Below the pieces are notes generated by a model. The model searched no databases. It saw nothing but the letters and a program-made list of their open reading frames with translations, and had not been told where the DNA came from. Positions 24,914 through 34,889 of a stretch of DNA of 64,000 nt are shown here, piece by piece. Every line of letters begins with the position of its first letter. Within the stretch, counting starts at the first letter, position 1. The translations under genes were made by a program, and so were the position numbers. Origin of the DNA: Pseudomonas fragi (GTDB taxonomy: Bacteria > Pseudomonadota > Gammaproteobacteria > Pseudomonadales > Pseudomonadaceae); contig NZ_CP104861.1 in assembly GCF_025426255.1 (NCBI RefSeq), forward strand, positions 1,488,001 to 1,552,000, written 5' to 3'.

Positions 24914-25363
24914 ATGGCCGCAATAGTTGAACCGTTCTGGATCCGCAAGACCCTCGATCAACTTGATCAAGAGGAATGGGAGTCGCTGTGCGACGGCTGC
25001 GGGTTGTGCTGTTTGCAAAAGCTCGAAGATGAAGACGACAACAGCGTTTACTACACGCGTATCGCCTGCAAGCTGCTCGATCTGAAAACCTGTCAGTGCA
25101 CTGACTATCCTAACCGTCGTGATTCAGTGCCGGACTGCATTCAGCTGTCGCCGGGCAAGGCCGAAGAGTTCAAGTGGTTGCCGCCGACCTGCGGTTACCG
25201 GCTGGTGAGCGAACGCAAGGATTTGCCGCTCTGGCACCATTTGGTCTGCGGCGACCCGGACGCGGTGCACCATGAACGCATTTCGCAGTCCGGGCGCATG
25301 CTCGCCGAAGGCAGCGTGCCGGAAGACGACTGGGAAGATCATCTGATTTTCCGCGCCGGTTAA
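24914..25363 (+). CDS. ycgN: YcgN/UPF0260-type Cys-cluster protein
   Basis: This 149-residue protein carries [16 protein letters not shown] near residue 29, then Cys residues in [18 protein letters not shown] and VPDCIQL, a CxxCxxxCC arrangement shared with the zinc/iron-sulfur cluster-binding UPF0260 and Fe-S oxidoreductase-like families. It is conserved in the rnd-ycgL neighbourhood, and its reaction is not established. It lies 22 bp plus a start-site gap before the next gene and may be cotranscribed with it. Confidence 0.88.
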   Translation: MAAIVEPFWIRKTLDQLDQEEWESLCDGCGLCCLQKLEDEDDNSVYYTRIACKLLDLKTCQCTDYPNRRDSVPDCIQLSPGKAEEFKWLPPTCGYRLVSERKDLPLWHHLVCGDPDAVHHERISQSGRMLAEGSVPEDDWEDHLIFRAG

Positions 25364-25391
25364 GTGCCGGAGCGGTTGCCAAGGAGTGAAT

Positions 25392-26624
25392 ATGCCGCTG
25401 CGTTACAAATTGCCCCTGGGCCTGCTGCTATTGCTGGCCAGTGGCCCGCTGTGGGCTGCGCAAAAAGTCGATCTGAACTACCACGTACGCCTGTTGCCGC
25501 AAACCGATCAGGCTGAGGTGCGGCTGACCCTGGCTGAGGGTTCGGCCGTGCGCAGCCTGGATTTTGATCTCGGGGCGCCGGGCAGCTACAGCGATTTCAA
25601 GGCGGACGGGCAATGGCAACTGACCGCCGACCCGGCCCATAGTCGTGGCTTGTGGCGGCCCGCGCCGGGCAAGGCCAATCTGAGCTATCGAGTGCGTCTG
25701 AGCCAGCCGCGCAAAAACGGCACGTTTGACGCCCGCATTACCCCCGATTGGGCATTGTTTCGCGGCGAAGAGCTGATCCCGCCCGCCAACCTTGATCAGC
25801 AGGACGGCGTCGAACTGGTGTCACGCCTTGAGTTCGAATTGCCCAAAGGCTGGAAAAGTGTTGAAACCGCCTGGCCGCGTATTGGCAAAAATCGCTTCCG
25901 TATCGATGATGTCTCGCGGCTGTTCGACCGGCCCACAGGGTGGATGCTCGCGGGCAACCTGGGTAGCCGCCGTACCACTATGGGCGAAACCGAAGTCACG
26001 GTGAGCGCACCCAAAGGGCAGGGCATGCACCGCATGGATGTACTGACCCTGTTGACGTTTGTCTGGCCGCAAGTGCAGGCCGTGTTCCCGCGCAACCCGC
26101 CCAAGCTGCTGATTGTCGGGGCGGGCAGACCGATGTGGAAAGGCAGTGCGGCGGGGCGCAACTCGATCTACCTGTACAGCGGCTTGCCGCTGGTCAGCGA
26201 GAGCGGCACCAGCCCGTTGTTGCGCGAAGTGGTGCAGTTGTTCAGTGGCATCAATGACGAGCCGGGCCATGACTGGATCGGCGAAGGCCTGAGCGAGTAC
26301 TACGGCATTGAACTGATGCGTCGCGCAGGGGGCATGAGTGACGAGCGTTACCAGACCTTGCAACACAAGCTCAATGCTGCTGGTAAAAGCGTTACCCACC
26401 TGCGCGGCCAGCAGGCAGGCCCGGCTGTGGTGGCTAGGGCTGTCACGCTGTTGCAGGCGCTGGACCGTGAAATTCGTTTACAGACCCACAACAAGCGCTC
26501 GCTGGATGACGTCAGCCAGGCCCTGATGCGCATGGACAAGGTCAATACCCAGAGTTTTATCCAACTGAGCGAAAGCGTGCTCGGCGGCCCCTCCGAGGTG
26601 CTGGACACGCCGTTGCTGCGCTGA
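25392..26624 (+). CDS. Exported M61-like peptidase homologue lacking the zinc motif
   Basis: This 410-residue protein has a signal peptide (YKLPLGLLLLLASGPLWA) and an N-terminal beta domain. The C-terminal half resembles the M61 glycyl-aminopeptidase catalytic domain, where GEGLSEYYGIELMRRAGG matches the conserved EGF-YY helix near residue 300. At the place of the expected HExxH, about 20 residues earlier, it reads REVVQLFSG, so the zinc ligands are absent. It is therefore likely a binding or regulatory protein instead of an enzyme. AAGGAG precedes the ATG at 25392. The family call is by motif resemblance only. Confidence 0.6.
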   Translation: MPLRYKLPLGLLLLLASGPLWAAQKVDLNYHVRLLPQTDQAEVRLTLAEGSAVRSLDFDLGAPGSYSDFKADGQWQLTADPAHSRGLWRPAPGKANLSYRVRLSQPRKNGTFDARITPDWALFRGEELIPPANLDQQDGVELVSRLEFELPKGWKSVETAWPRIGKNRFRIDDVSRLFDRPTGWMLAGNLGSRRTTMGETEVTVSAPKGQGMHRMDVLTLLTFVWPQVQAVFPRNPPKLLIVGAGRPMWKGSAAGRNSIYLYSGLPLVSESGTSPLLREVVQLFSGINDEPGHDWIGEGLSEYYGIELMRRAGGMSDERYQTLQHKLNAAGKSVTHLRGQQAGPAVVARAVTLLQALDREIRLQTHNKRSLDDVSQALMRMDKVNTQSFIQLSESVLGGPSEVLDTPLLR

Positions 26625-26628
26625 TGTT

Positions 26629-26773
26629 GTAGCAGCTGCCGAGGAACGAAGGCTGCGTTCGGCGACGCAGTCGTCGTAAAACCATCCAATGCGGTGCTTC
26701 AGACAAACCGTGCCTACTGGGTTTACGACAACAGCGTCGCCGGACGCAGCCTTCGTTCCTTAGGCAGCTGCGG
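26629..26773. repeat. REPIN-type palindromic repeat, degenerate right end
   Basis: GTAGCAGCTGCCGAGGAACG and its near-complement TTCCTTAGGCAGCTGCGG form the ends. The right terminal GCTAC is lost. It sits between the M61-like gene and the kdp promoter region. Confidence 0.75.
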
Positions 26774-26787
26774 ATTCCCCCTCCTGC

Positions 26788-26842
26788 TTCTTTACGCCTT
26801 CTTTACGCCCCCGCATCCCTCTCGATCTCGATCCTTTACGCC
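26788..26842 (+). promoter_or_regulatory. Three phased TTCTTTACGCC repeats upstream of kdp (candidate KdpE sites)
   Basis: TTCTTTACGCC occurs twice in tandem (26788-26798 and 26799-26809) and again with one change as TCCTTTACGCC at 26832-26842. Offsets of 11 and 33 bp keep all three on one face of the helix. The position 55-110 bp before kdpF fits an activator site for the KdpE regulator encoded downstream. Binding is inferred. Confidence 0.5.
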
Positions 26843-26896
26843 CTGATTACCCACACTCTCTCCATACGCGGCAAGTGCCGCTTTGGGAGAGTTGCC

Positions 26897-26986
26897 ATGG
26901 GCGTTCTGGATGGAGTGTCGCTGCTGCTGGCAGTGGCGCTGTTCGTTTATCTGCTGGTTGCGCTGTTGCGCGCAGATCGGAACTAG
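26897..26986 (+). CDS. kdpF: KdpF, small membrane subunit of the potassium ATPase
   Basis: This 29-residue protein consists almost wholly of one transmembrane helix (SLLLAVALFVYLLVALL) and ends in RADRN. KdpF stabilises the KdpABC complex in the inner membrane. It is eight bases before kdpA, with GGGAGAG before the ATG. Confidence 0.85.
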   Translation: MGVLDGVSLLLAVALFVYLLVALLRADRN

Positions 26987-26994
26987 GAGCGGGT

Positions 26995-28689
26995 ATGCAC
27001 AGTTATGACTATGGGCTGATCCTCGCCTTTTTCGCCTTGGTGCTGCTACCGGCACCCTGGCTGGGGCGCTTTTACTACAAAGTGATGGAAGGCCAGCGTA
27101 CCTGGCTGAGCCCGGTGTTCGGGCCGGTCGAAAAAGTTTGCTATCGAATTGCCGGGGTAGACCCGGCGACCGAGCAAAGCTGGCAGAAATACACCCTGGC
27201 CCTGCTGGCCTTTAACCTGACGGGTTTTGTGCTGTTGTTTGCAATTGTGCTGTTTCAGCAGTACTTGCCGCTTAACCCGCAGCAGTTGCCGGGGCAGGAG
27301 TGGACGCAAGCCTTCAACACCGCAGTGAGTTTTGTCACCAATACCAACTGGCAAAGCTACAGCGGTGAAGCGAGCCTGAGCTACTTCAGCCAAATGGCTG
27401 GCCTGACCGTGCAGAACTTTGTCAGCGCCGCCACCGGTCTGGCCGTGCTGGTTGCGTTATGCCGCGGTATCAGCCGTCGTTCGGCGCACACCTTGGGCAA
27501 CTTCTGGGTCGATATGACCCGTGCCACGCTCTACGGCCTGCTGCCGTTGTGTTTGGTACTGGCGCTGTTTCTGGTCTGGCAGGGCGTTCCGCAAACCTTC
27601 GCCCATTACGTCAACGCCGTGACCTTGCAAGGCGTGGATCAAGTGATTCCGCTGGGCCCGGCTGCCAGCCAGATTGCGATCAAGCAACTGGGCACCAACG
27701 GTGGCGGCTTCTTCGGCGTCAACTCAGCGCACCCGTTCGAGAACCCGAGCGCCTGGAGCAACCTGTTTGAAATGGCCTCGATCATTCTGATCCCGGTGGC
27801 GCTGGTGTTCACCTTCGGCCATTACGTCAAGGATCTGCGTCAGAGCCGGGCGATCATTGCCTGCATGCTGGCGCTGTTCCTGATTGGCGGCGGCACCGCG
27901 CTGTACGCCGAATATCAACCGAACCCGGCGCTCAACAGCCCGCTGGTTGAACAGACTGCACCGCTGGAAGGCAAGGAAGTGCGCTTCGGCACCACCGGCA
28001 CAGTGCTCTGGACCGAAACCACGACTTCGGCTTCCAACGGTTCGGTGAACGGGATGCACGACAGCCTCAACCCACTGACCGGGATGGTGGCGCTGGTCAA
28101 CATGATGGTCGGTGAGGTGATCTTCGGCGGCGTTGGTGCCGGGCTCTACGGCATGTTGCTGAACGTGTTGGTCGCGGTGTTCCTCGCCGGTCTGATGATC
28201 GGCCGCACCCCGGAATACCTCGGTAAAAAGCTCCAGGCCAAGGAAGTCCAGTTGCTGGTGGTGACCCTGCTGGTGATGCCAGTGGGCGTGCTGGTGCTGG
28301 GTTCGATTGCCGCCGTGCTGCCCAGTGCCGCGGCCTCGGTGAGCAACCCCGGCCCGCACGGTTTCAGTCAGGTGCTGTACGCCTTCACCTCGGCCAGTGC
28401 CAACAACGGCTCAGCCTTTGCCGGGCTCAACGCCAACACGCCGTTCTACAACCTGATGTTGGGCCTGGGCATGTTGATCGGGCGTTTCGGCTACATCCTG
28501 CCAGTGCTGGCTCTGGCGGGCAGCCTGGCGCTGAAGAAAACCGCACCGATTGGCCAGGACAGTTTTCCGACCCACGGCCCGCTGTTTGTCGCGCTGTTGA
28601 CCGTAACCATTTTGCTGGTGGGCGGCCTGACCTTCTTGCCGACATTGGCCCTGGGCCCCATCGCCGAACAACTGACACTGGGCTTCTGA
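26995..28689 (+). CDS. kdpA: KdpA, potassium-binding channel subunit
   Basis: This 564-residue inner-membrane protein has about ten hydrophobic segments and four selectivity-filter repeats: [38 protein letters not shown] and [12 protein letters not shown]. It forms the potassium pathway of the high-affinity Kdp pump. I use the ATG at 26995 directly after kdpF; the frame is open to 26875 but that extension covers kdpF. It starts the structural block kdpABC. Confidence 0.96.
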   Translation: MHSYDYGLILAFFALVLLPAPWLGRFYYKVMEGQRTWLSPVFGPVEKVCYRIAGVDPATEQSWQKYTLALLAFNLTGFVLLFAIVLFQQYLPLNPQQLPGQEWTQAFNTAVSFVTNTNWQSYSGEASLSYFSQMAGLTVQNFVSAATGLAVLVALCRGISRRSAHTLGNFWVDMTRATLYGLLPLCLVLALFLVWQGVPQTFAHYVNAVTLQGVDQVIPLGPAASQIAIKQLGTNGGGFFGVNSAHPFENPSAWSNLFEMASIILIPVALVFTFGHYVKDLRQSRAIIACMLALFLIGGGTALYAEYQPNPALNSPLVEQTAPLEGKEVRFGTTGTVLWTETTTSASNGSVNGMHDSLNPLTGMVALVNMMVGEVIFGGVGAGLYGMLLNVLVAVFLAGLMIGRTPEYLGKKLQAKEVQLLVVTLLVMPVGVLVLGSIAAVLPSAAASVSNPGPHGFSQVLYAFTSASANNGSAFAGLNANTPFYNLMLGLGMLIGRFGYILPVLALAGSLALKKTAPIGQDSFPTHGPLFVALLTVTILLVGGLTFLPTLALGPIAEQLTLGF

Positions 28690-28696
28690 GGAGACG

Positions 28697-30772
28697 ATGA
28701 TGACTATGCCTGCTCCTGTTTCAAAGTTGACGCCAACGCCTGAAGCCAAGGCGCCCGAGTCGCCGAAAACCTCGTTTGCCGATATTTGGCGCCCGGCGCT
28801 GCTGCAAGCTTTCGTCAAGCTAGACCCGCGTCAGCTCAAGCGTTCGCCGGTGATGCTGGTGGTCGAGCTGACCGCGATTTTTACCACTGTGCTGTGCTTT
28901 ATTCCCGAGCCCGCGGTACCCACTGGGGTAGCGGTGCAAATCGCCCTGTGGTTGTGGTTTACCGTGTTATTCGCCAACTTTGCTGAAGCCCTGGCCGAGG
29001 GCCGAGGCAAAGCTCGGGCCGACAGCCTCAAGGCGGGCAGCGTGGGCCTGAGTGCGCGTCGGCGCACCGCTACGGGTGGCTTTGAAGTCGTACCGGCCAC
29101 CCGTTTGCGCAAGGGTGATGTGGTGCGCGTCGAGGCGGGGGAGATGATCCCCGGCGACGGCGAGGTGATTGAAGGGATTGCCGCGGTCAACGAAGCGGCG
29201 ATTACCGGTGAATCCGCGCCGGTGATCCGCGAGTCGGGCGGTGATCGCTCGGCGGTGACCGGCAACACGCGCCTGGTGAGTGACTGGCTGCTGGTGCAAA
29301 TCAGTGCCAACCCCGGCGAGTCGACCCTGGACCGCATGATCGCCTTGGTCGAAGGCGCCAAACGCCAGAAAACACCCAACGAAGTGGCGCTGGATATCCT
29401 GTTGATTGGCTTGACCCTGATCTTTTTGATCGTGGTCGTGACCTTGCAGCCTTTTGCCTACTTCGCCGGTGGCAGCTTGCCGTTGGTGTTTTTGGTGGCG
29501 CTGCTGGTGACGTTGATCCCGACCACCATTGGCGGCTTGCTGTCGGCCATCGGTATTGCCGGGATGGACCGTCTGGTGCGCCTCAACGTGATCGCCAAAT
29601 CCGGACGTGCGGTGGAGGCGGCCGGTGATGTACATGTGCTGATGCTCGACAAGACCGGCACCATCACTTTTGGTAACCGTCGCTGCACGGCGCTGTATGC
29701 AACCACTGGTGTGACTGCCAAAGAGCTGGCCGAAGGCGCACTGCGCGCCTCGCTGGCGGACGAGACGGCTGAAGGCAAGTCCATCGTTGAGTTTATTCGC
29801 GGCCAGCACAGCCTGCCCGAGTTGCCAGTGTCTGACTTTACAGCGGTGCCGTTTACCGCTGAAACGCGCCTGTCGGGTATCGACTACGACGGCCGGGTGT
29901 ACCGCAAGGGCGCTGTGGATTCGGTGTTGGCGTTTGTTGGCCTTACACGTGGCGAACTGCTGCCTGCCTTGTCGCGAGAAATCGACAAGATCGCCCAGAG
30001 CGGCGGCACCCCGTTGCTGGTGTGTGCCCAGGGCAAATTGTTAGGCGCGATCCACCTCAAGGACGTTGTTAAACCGGGGATTCGCGAGCGCTTTGCCGAG
30101 TTGCGCAAGCTGGGGATTCGCACCGTGATGGTGACTGGCGACAACCCGCTGACCGCCGCCGCAATTGCTGCAGAAGCGGGTGTGGATGACGTGCTGGCCG
30201 AAGCCACGCCGGAGAAAAAACTGGCGCGTATTCGTCATGAGCAAAATGACGGGCGACTGGTTGCCATGTGCGGCGATGGCGCCAACGACGCCCCGGCACT
30301 GGCCCAGGCTGACGTCGGCATGGCGATGAACGACGGCACCCAAGCGGCACGCGAAGCGGCGAATATGGTCGACCTCGACAGCGATCCGACCAAGCTGCTG
30401 GACGTGGTGCAAATCGGCAAAGAGCTGCTGGTGACCCGGGGTGCATTGACCACCTTCTCGATTGCCAACGACGTGGCCAAGTACTTTGCTGTTCTGCCAG
30501 CGCTGTTTGCTTCGATCTACCCGCAGTTGGGCGTGCTGAACGTGATGCGCCTGAGCAGCCCGCAGAGTGCGATTTTGTCGGCCATCGTGTTTAACGCGCT
30601 GATTATCGTGGTGCTGATTCCGTTGGCGCTGCGCGGGGTACGGGTACAGGCGGCGAGTGCCGCGCACCTGCTGCGTCGCAATCTGCTGATCTATGGCGTG
30701 GGTGGGCTGGTGGTGCCGTTTGTGGGGATCAAACTGATCGACATGCTGCTCACCGCGTTGCATCTGGTTTAA
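28697..30772 (+). CDS. kdpB: KdpB, catalytic P-type ATPase subunit
   Basis: This 691-residue P-type ATPase drives potassium uptake. The phosphorylated Asp is in [12 protein letters not shown] near residue 318, the actuator loop TGESAPVI is near 174, and the hinge motif [10 protein letters not shown] is near 533. Six or seven transmembrane segments are visible. ATG at 28697 or 28700 may serve. It lies seven bases after kdpA. Confidence 0.97.
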   Translation: MMTMPAPVSKLTPTPEAKAPESPKTSFADIWRPALLQAFVKLDPRQLKRSPVMLVVELTAIFTTVLCFIPEPAVPTGVAVQIALWLWFTVLFANFAEALAEGRGKARADSLKAGSVGLSARRRTATGGFEVVPATRLRKGDVVRVEAGEMIPGDGEVIEGIAAVNEAAITGESAPVIRESGGDRSAVTGNTRLVSDWLLVQISANPGESTLDRMIALVEGAKRQKTPNEVALDILLIGLTLIFLIVVVTLQPFAYFAGGSLPLVFLVALLVTLIPTTIGGLLSAIGIAGMDRLVRLNVIAKSGRAVEAAGDVHVLMLDKTGTITFGNRRCTALYATTGVTAKELAEGALRASLADETAEGKSIVEFIRGQHSLPELPVSDFTAVPFTAETRLSGIDYDGRVYRKGAVDSVLAFVGLTRGELLPALSREIDKIAQSGGTPLLVCAQGKLLGAIHLKDVVKPGIRERFAELRKLGIRTVMVTGDNPLTAAAIAAEAGVDDVLAEATPEKKLARIRHEQNDGRLVAMCGDGANDAPALAQADVGMAMNDGTQAAREAANMVDLDSDPTKLLDVVQIGKELLVTRGALTTFSIANDVAKYFAVLPALFASIYPQLGVLNVMRLSSPQSAILSAIVFNALIIVVLIPLALRGVRVQAASAAHLLRRNLLIYGVGGLVVPFVGIKLIDMLLTALHLV

Positions 30773-30790
30773 GCATTGGAGGGTTACACC

Positions 30791-31342
30791 ATGACTACTT
30801 TTCTACGTCCGGCCCTGAGCCTGATGCTATTGATGACCGCCATTACCGGCGTGATCTACCCGCTGACCGTGACCGGGATTGCGCAACTGGCCTTCCCTGA
30901 ACAGGCCAACGGCAGCCTGGTGCGCGACAGCACTGGCAAGGTACTGGGTTCGGCGCTGATCGCGCAGGACTTCAGTGGCGACAGCTGGTTTCATCCACGG
31001 CCCTCTGCGGGGGCGTTTGCCACGGTAGCCAGTTCGGCGAGTAACCTGGCGCCGAGCAACCCGGCGCTGGCTGCACGGGTCAAGGATAGCGCCGCCCAGC
31101 TCGCGGTGCCCGATCAGGGCCCAGTGCCCCTGGCGCTGCTGACCACCTCGGGCAGCGGGTTGGACCCGCACTTGCCACCAGAGGCAATACGCTATCAACT
31201 GGTGCGCGTAGCCGCAGCCCGTAACTTGCCGGTGCAGACCGTCGAACAACTGGTGGAAAAACATATCGAGCAGCCGTTGGTGGGGCCACCGGTGGTTAAC
31301 GTGTTGCTGTTGAACCAGGCATTGGCGCAGCTTAACAACTGA
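30791..31342 (+). CDS. kdpC: KdpC, accessory subunit of the potassium ATPase
   Basis: This 183-residue protein has one N-terminal transmembrane helix ([26 protein letters not shown]) and a periplasmic domain with [11 protein letters not shown] and the conserved [14 protein letters not shown]. It stabilises the complex and raises potassium affinity. GGAGGG precedes the ATG at 30791. A palindromic repeat follows before kdpD, which may set lower expression of the regulatory pair. Confidence 0.95.
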   Translation: MTTFLRPALSLMLLMTAITGVIYPLTVTGIAQLAFPEQANGSLVRDSTGKVLGSALIAQDFSGDSWFHPRPSAGAFATVASSASNLAPSNPALAARVKDSAAQLAVPDQGPVPLALLTTSGSGLDPHLPPEAIRYQLVRVAAARNLPVQTVEQLVEKHIEQPLVGPPVVNVLLLNQALAQLNN

Positions 31343-31363
31343 CTTCAAGCTTGACCTTGATCT

Positions 31364-31450
31364 TGTGGGAGCGAGCTTGCTCGCGATGCAGGCCGCGCGG
31401 TGAATCAGAGTGACCGCGTAGCTACCATCGCGAGCAAGCCCGCTCCCACA
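31364..31450. repeat. GTGGGAGCGAGC-family palindrome between kdpC and kdpD
   Basis: TGTGGGAGCGAGCTTGCTCGCGA at the left and TCGCGAGCAAGCCCGCTCCCACA at the right are inverted copies with one mismatch. It belongs to the second palindrome family in the window. Confidence 0.8.
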
Positions 31451-31484
31451 GGTCATGCCTCCCCCTGATTTACAGGAAAATCAC

Positions 31485-34151
31485 ATGAGTCATTCCGTGC
31501 GCGCCGATGCGCTGTTAGCTGATTTGCCACGCGCAGGCCGTGGTCGGCTTAAAGTGTTCCTTGGCGCGGCACCCGGTGTGGGCAAAACCTACGCCATGCT
31601 GCAAGCCGCCCACACCCAACTGCGTCAGGGTGTGGAGGTATTGGCGGGGGTGGTTGAAACCCATGGCCGGGCGGAGACCGAAGCGCTGCTCAACGGTTTG
31701 CCCCAGCAACCAATGTTGCGCTCGGAATATCGCGGCGTGCAGCTCGAAGAAATGGACCTCGACGGTTTGCTCGCGGCCAAACCCACGCTGGTACTGGTCG
31801 ATGAGCTGGCCCACAGCAACGCTCCCGGTAGCCGGCATGCCAAGCGCTGGCAGGATGTGCAGGAACTGCTTGCCGCCGGAATCGACGTGTACACCACGGT
31901 CAACGTTCAGCATCTGGAGAGCCTTAACGATCAGGTGCGCGGTATTACCGGTGTGCAAGTGCGTGAAACCCTGCCGGACTGGATCGTGCAGGAAGCCTAC
32001 GAGCTGTTGCTGATCGACCTGCCGCCCCGTGAACTGCTGGAGCGTCTGCGCGAGGGCAAGGTGTATGTGCCGGAGCAGGCGCGGGCGGCGATCGATGCGT
32101 TTTTCAGCCAGACCAACCTCAACGCCCTGCGCGAATTGGCCATGCAGACGGCGGCGGTGTATGTCGACGATGAACTGGACAAAGGCTACCGCCAGCAGGG
32201 GCAATCGGCGCCTGCACTGCGGGGCCGCTTGCTGGTGGGGATCGATGGCGATGTGCATGCCGAGCGCCTGGTGCGTCACGCCAGCCGGGTCGCGGAGCGT
32301 CGGCATTTACCCTGGAGCCTGGTGCATGTCGATAACGGCACGGTGCGCGATGAGCAATCGCGCTTGCGCCTGCAGAGTGCTCAGCAATTGGCTGAGCGCC
32401 TTGGCGGCGAAGTGGTGTTGCTGCGTGCCGGTGAAGTGGCCAAAACCCTGATCCAGCACGCCAGCGAACGTCGTGCCAGCTTGCTGCTGGTCGGCCAGTC
32501 ACGGTTGACCTGGCGCCGCCGCGTGTTCGGTGGCGGGCTGGCAGCGCGCTTGTTGCGCGATGCCCACGGTCTGGAAATCAACGTGCTCGACAACGAGCAA
32601 TCCCCCACGCCAACCAGCAGTCGCAGTGAAATCAGGCTGGTGTGGTTTGACTATGGCCTGGCGCTGATTGCCACGGTACTGGCCAGTGCCCTGGCGTGGG
32701 GGGTGTCCAGCGTGCTGGCGCTGCCCAATATCTCGCTGGTGTTTCTGGCGGCGGTGCTGCTGGTCGCGGTTCGCAGCAGCCTGGGGCCATCGCTGGCCTG
32801 TGCGGCGATGTCGTTTTTGGCCTATGACTTCCTGTTTATTCCGCCCAATTTCTCGTTCAGCATTCAGCGCGAAGAAGATGTGCTGACGTTGGTGTTCTTT
32901 CTGCTGATGGCGGCGCTGACCGGTAATCTGGCGGCTCGCCAGCGTCGGCAGTTGCAGGCTCTGCGCGACACCCAGCATGAAACCACCGAGCTGCTCGATC
33001 TGTCGCGCAAGCTCACTGCCGCCACCGACCGCAAAGCCGTGGTCAATGCTGCCGGGCAACATTTGAGCGGCTGGAAAGAGCTTGATGTGTGCCTGCTCAA
33101 TCGTAATGACGCGGGTGGCTGGGACGTCGAAACGGGTGGCCCATTACAGTTTTCCGAAGCCGAGCGCGCTGCTGCGGACTGGGCTTGGGCCCATGACCAG
33201 CCTGCGGGCAAGGGCACCGGCACGTTGCCGATGGGGCGTTGGTGGTGGTGGCCGATAAGCGCCGAGGAGGGGCCGCTGGCCTTGCTCGGCGTATGCCCGA
33301 AACAGGGGCAGCAGCTTGTCGGTCAGCGTCGGCGCTTGCTTATGGCGTTGAGCCAGCCCCTGGCTCAGGCATTGGCCCGTGCGCGTTTGGTCCAGGACCT
33401 TGAAGCTGCGCGCCTGCATGGCGAAACCGAGCAGTTGCGCAGTGCGCTGCTGGCGTCAGTGTCCCATGACCTGCGGACCCCGTTGACCACCATGCGCGGC
33501 AGTATCGACACCTTGCTGGCGTTGGGCGAGGCGATCCCATTGGCTGACCGGCGCGATTTGCTTGAAGGCACCCGCGATGAGGCCGAGCGTCTGGATCGTT
33601 ATATCCAGAACCTTTTAGACATGACCCGGCTAGGCCACGGCGCATTGAAGCTGGCCCGCGACTGGGTATCGCCGGCCGACATTGCGGGCAGCGCCTTGAA
33701 CCGTCTGCGGGCAGTGCTGGCGCCCTTGCAGGTGGCTGTGGATGTGCCTGCGCAATTGCCGCTGCTGCACGTGCACGGCGCATTAATTGAGCAGGCGCTG
33801 GTCAATGTGTTGGAAAACGCCGCGCGTTTTTCACCACCTCATGGCCAATTGCAACTGTCGGCCGGGGCGGACGAGGGGGAACTGTGGTTTGCCGTCAGTG
33901 ACCAAGGGCCGGGCATCCCCGAAGAAGATCGGGCGCGAATTTTCGACATGTTCTACACCGCTGCCCGAGGCGATAGAGGCGGACAGGGCACGGGATTGGG
34001 GCTGGCAATCTGTCTGGGCATGGTGGGTGCCCATGGTGGGCGGATCACTGTTGGCGAGGGCATTGGCGGGCAGGGCACATGCATCACCTTGTACCTGCCG
34101 TTACGCGATCAGCCCGACCTGGACAATGAAGGGCCGGACGGTGAACAGTGA
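31485..34151 (+). CDS. kdpD: KdpD sensor histidine kinase
   Basis: This 888-residue kinase senses potassium limitation. The N-terminal KdpD domain has Walker A GAAPGVGKTYAML near 29 and DELAHSNAPGSRH near 115. A universal-stress-like domain follows (about 250-370), then four clustered transmembrane segments (about 395-495), a GAF-like region, the H-box SVSHDLRTPLTTMR near 664 and an ATPase domain ending GQGTGLGLAICLG. ATG 31485 follows AGGAAAA. It is encoded 36 bp before kdpE, and the pair should activate the kdpFABC promoter. Confidence 0.97.
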   Translation: MSHSVRADALLADLPRAGRGRLKVFLGAAPGVGKTYAMLQAAHTQLRQGVEVLAGVVETHGRAETEALLNGLPQQPMLRSEYRGVQLEEMDLDGLLAAKPTLVLVDELAHSNAPGSRHAKRWQDVQELLAAGIDVYTTVNVQHLESLNDQVRGITGVQVRETLPDWIVQEAYELLLIDLPPRELLERLREGKVYVPEQARAAIDAFFSQTNLNALRELAMQTAAVYVDDELDKGYRQQGQSAPALRGRLLVGIDGDVHAERLVRHASRVAERRHLPWSLVHVDNGTVRDEQSRLRLQSAQQLAERLGGEVVLLRAGEVAKTLIQHASERRASLLLVGQSRLTWRRRVFGGGLAARLLRDAHGLEINVLDNEQSPTPTSSRSEIRLVWFDYGLALIATVLASALAWGVSSVLALPNISLVFLAAVLLVAVRSSLGPSLACAAMSFLAYDFLFIPPNFSFSIQREEDVLTLVFFLLMAALTGNLAARQRRQLQALRDTQHETTELLDLSRKLTAATDRKAVVNAAGQHLSGWKELDVCLLNRNDAGGWDVETGGPLQFSEAERAAADWAWAHDQPAGKGTGTLPMGRWWWWPISAEEGPLALLGVCPKQGQQLVGQRRRLLMALSQPLAQALARARLVQDLEAARLHGETEQLRSALLASVSHDLRTPLTTMRGSIDTLLALGEAIPLADRRDLLEGTRDEAERLDRYIQNLLDMTRLGHGALKLARDWVSPADIAGSALNRLRAVLAPLQVAVDVPAQLPLLHVHGALIEQALVNVLENAARFSPPHGQLQLSAGADEGELWFAVSDQGPGIPEEDRARIFDMFYTAARGDRGGQGTGLGLAICLGMVGAHGGRITVGEGIGGQGTCITLYLPLRDQPDLDNEGPDGEQ

Positions 34152-34187
34152 TAATCTTTGGCCATCACTTTGCTGCGAAAAGATGCC

Positions 34188-34889
34188 ATGAGCCAGAGCG
34201 CGACCATTTTGGTCATCGACGACGAGCCGCAGATCCGTAAGTTCTTGCGGATCAGCCTGGTATCCCAGGGTTACACCGTGCTGGAAGCCGCGACCGGTGC
34301 CGAAGGCTTGAGCCAGGCGGCGCTTAAGCGCCCCGATGTGCTGGTGCTGGATCTGGGCTTGCCGGACATGGACGGGCAACAGGTGCTGCGTGAATTTCGC
34401 GAATGGTCCAGCGTGCCGGTGCTGGTGCTCTCGGTACGCGCCAGCGAAGCGCAAAAAGTCCAGGCGCTGGACGGCGGGGCCAACGACTACGTGACAAAAC
34501 CCTTCGGGATTCAGGAATTTCTGGCGCGGATTCGGGCGTTGCTGCGTCAGGCTCCTGCCGGGGAGGCACAGGAGTCGGCTCTGGAGCTTGGCCCGTTGAT
34601 CGTGGACCTGGCCTTTCGCCGGGTGTTGCTCGATGGCGTCGAGGTGGCACTGACTCGCAAGGAGTATGCGGTGCTGGCGCAATTGGCGCGCCATCCCGGG
34701 CGCGTCGTCACGCAGCAGCAATTGCTCAAGGATATCTGGGGGCCGACCCATATCGAGAACAGCCATTACTTGCGGATCGTCGTTGCGCATTTGCGTCAGA
34801 AGCTGGCGGATGACCCGACCCGGCCCCGGTTTATCGCCACCGAAGCCGGGGTCGGTTATCGGTTGTTGGAGCCGTCTTCGCTTTCGTAG
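34188..34889 (+). CDS. kdpE: KdpE response regulator
   Basis: This 233-residue OmpR/PhoB-type regulator has a receiver with Asp in VLVLDLGLPDMDG (about residue 54) and Lys in VTKPFG. Its C-terminal winged helix has LTRKEYAVLAQLARHPGRV and HYLRIVVAHLRQKL. It is phosphorylated by KdpD and activates kdpFABC. I use ATG 34188 because SQSATILVIDDEPQ is the expected N terminus. Its last 34 bases overlap the 3' end of the convergent patatin gene. Confidence 0.96.
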   Translation: MSQSATILVIDDEPQIRKFLRISLVSQGYTVLEAATGAEGLSQAALKRPDVLVLDLGLPDMDGQQVLREFREWSSVPVLVLSVRASEAQKVQALDGGANDYVTKPFGIQEFLARIRALLRQAPAGEAQESALELGPLIVDLAFRRVLLDGVEVALTRKEYAVLAQLARHPGRVVTQQQLLKDIWGPTHIENSHYLRIVVAHLRQKLADDPTRPRFIATEAGVGYRLLEPSSLS

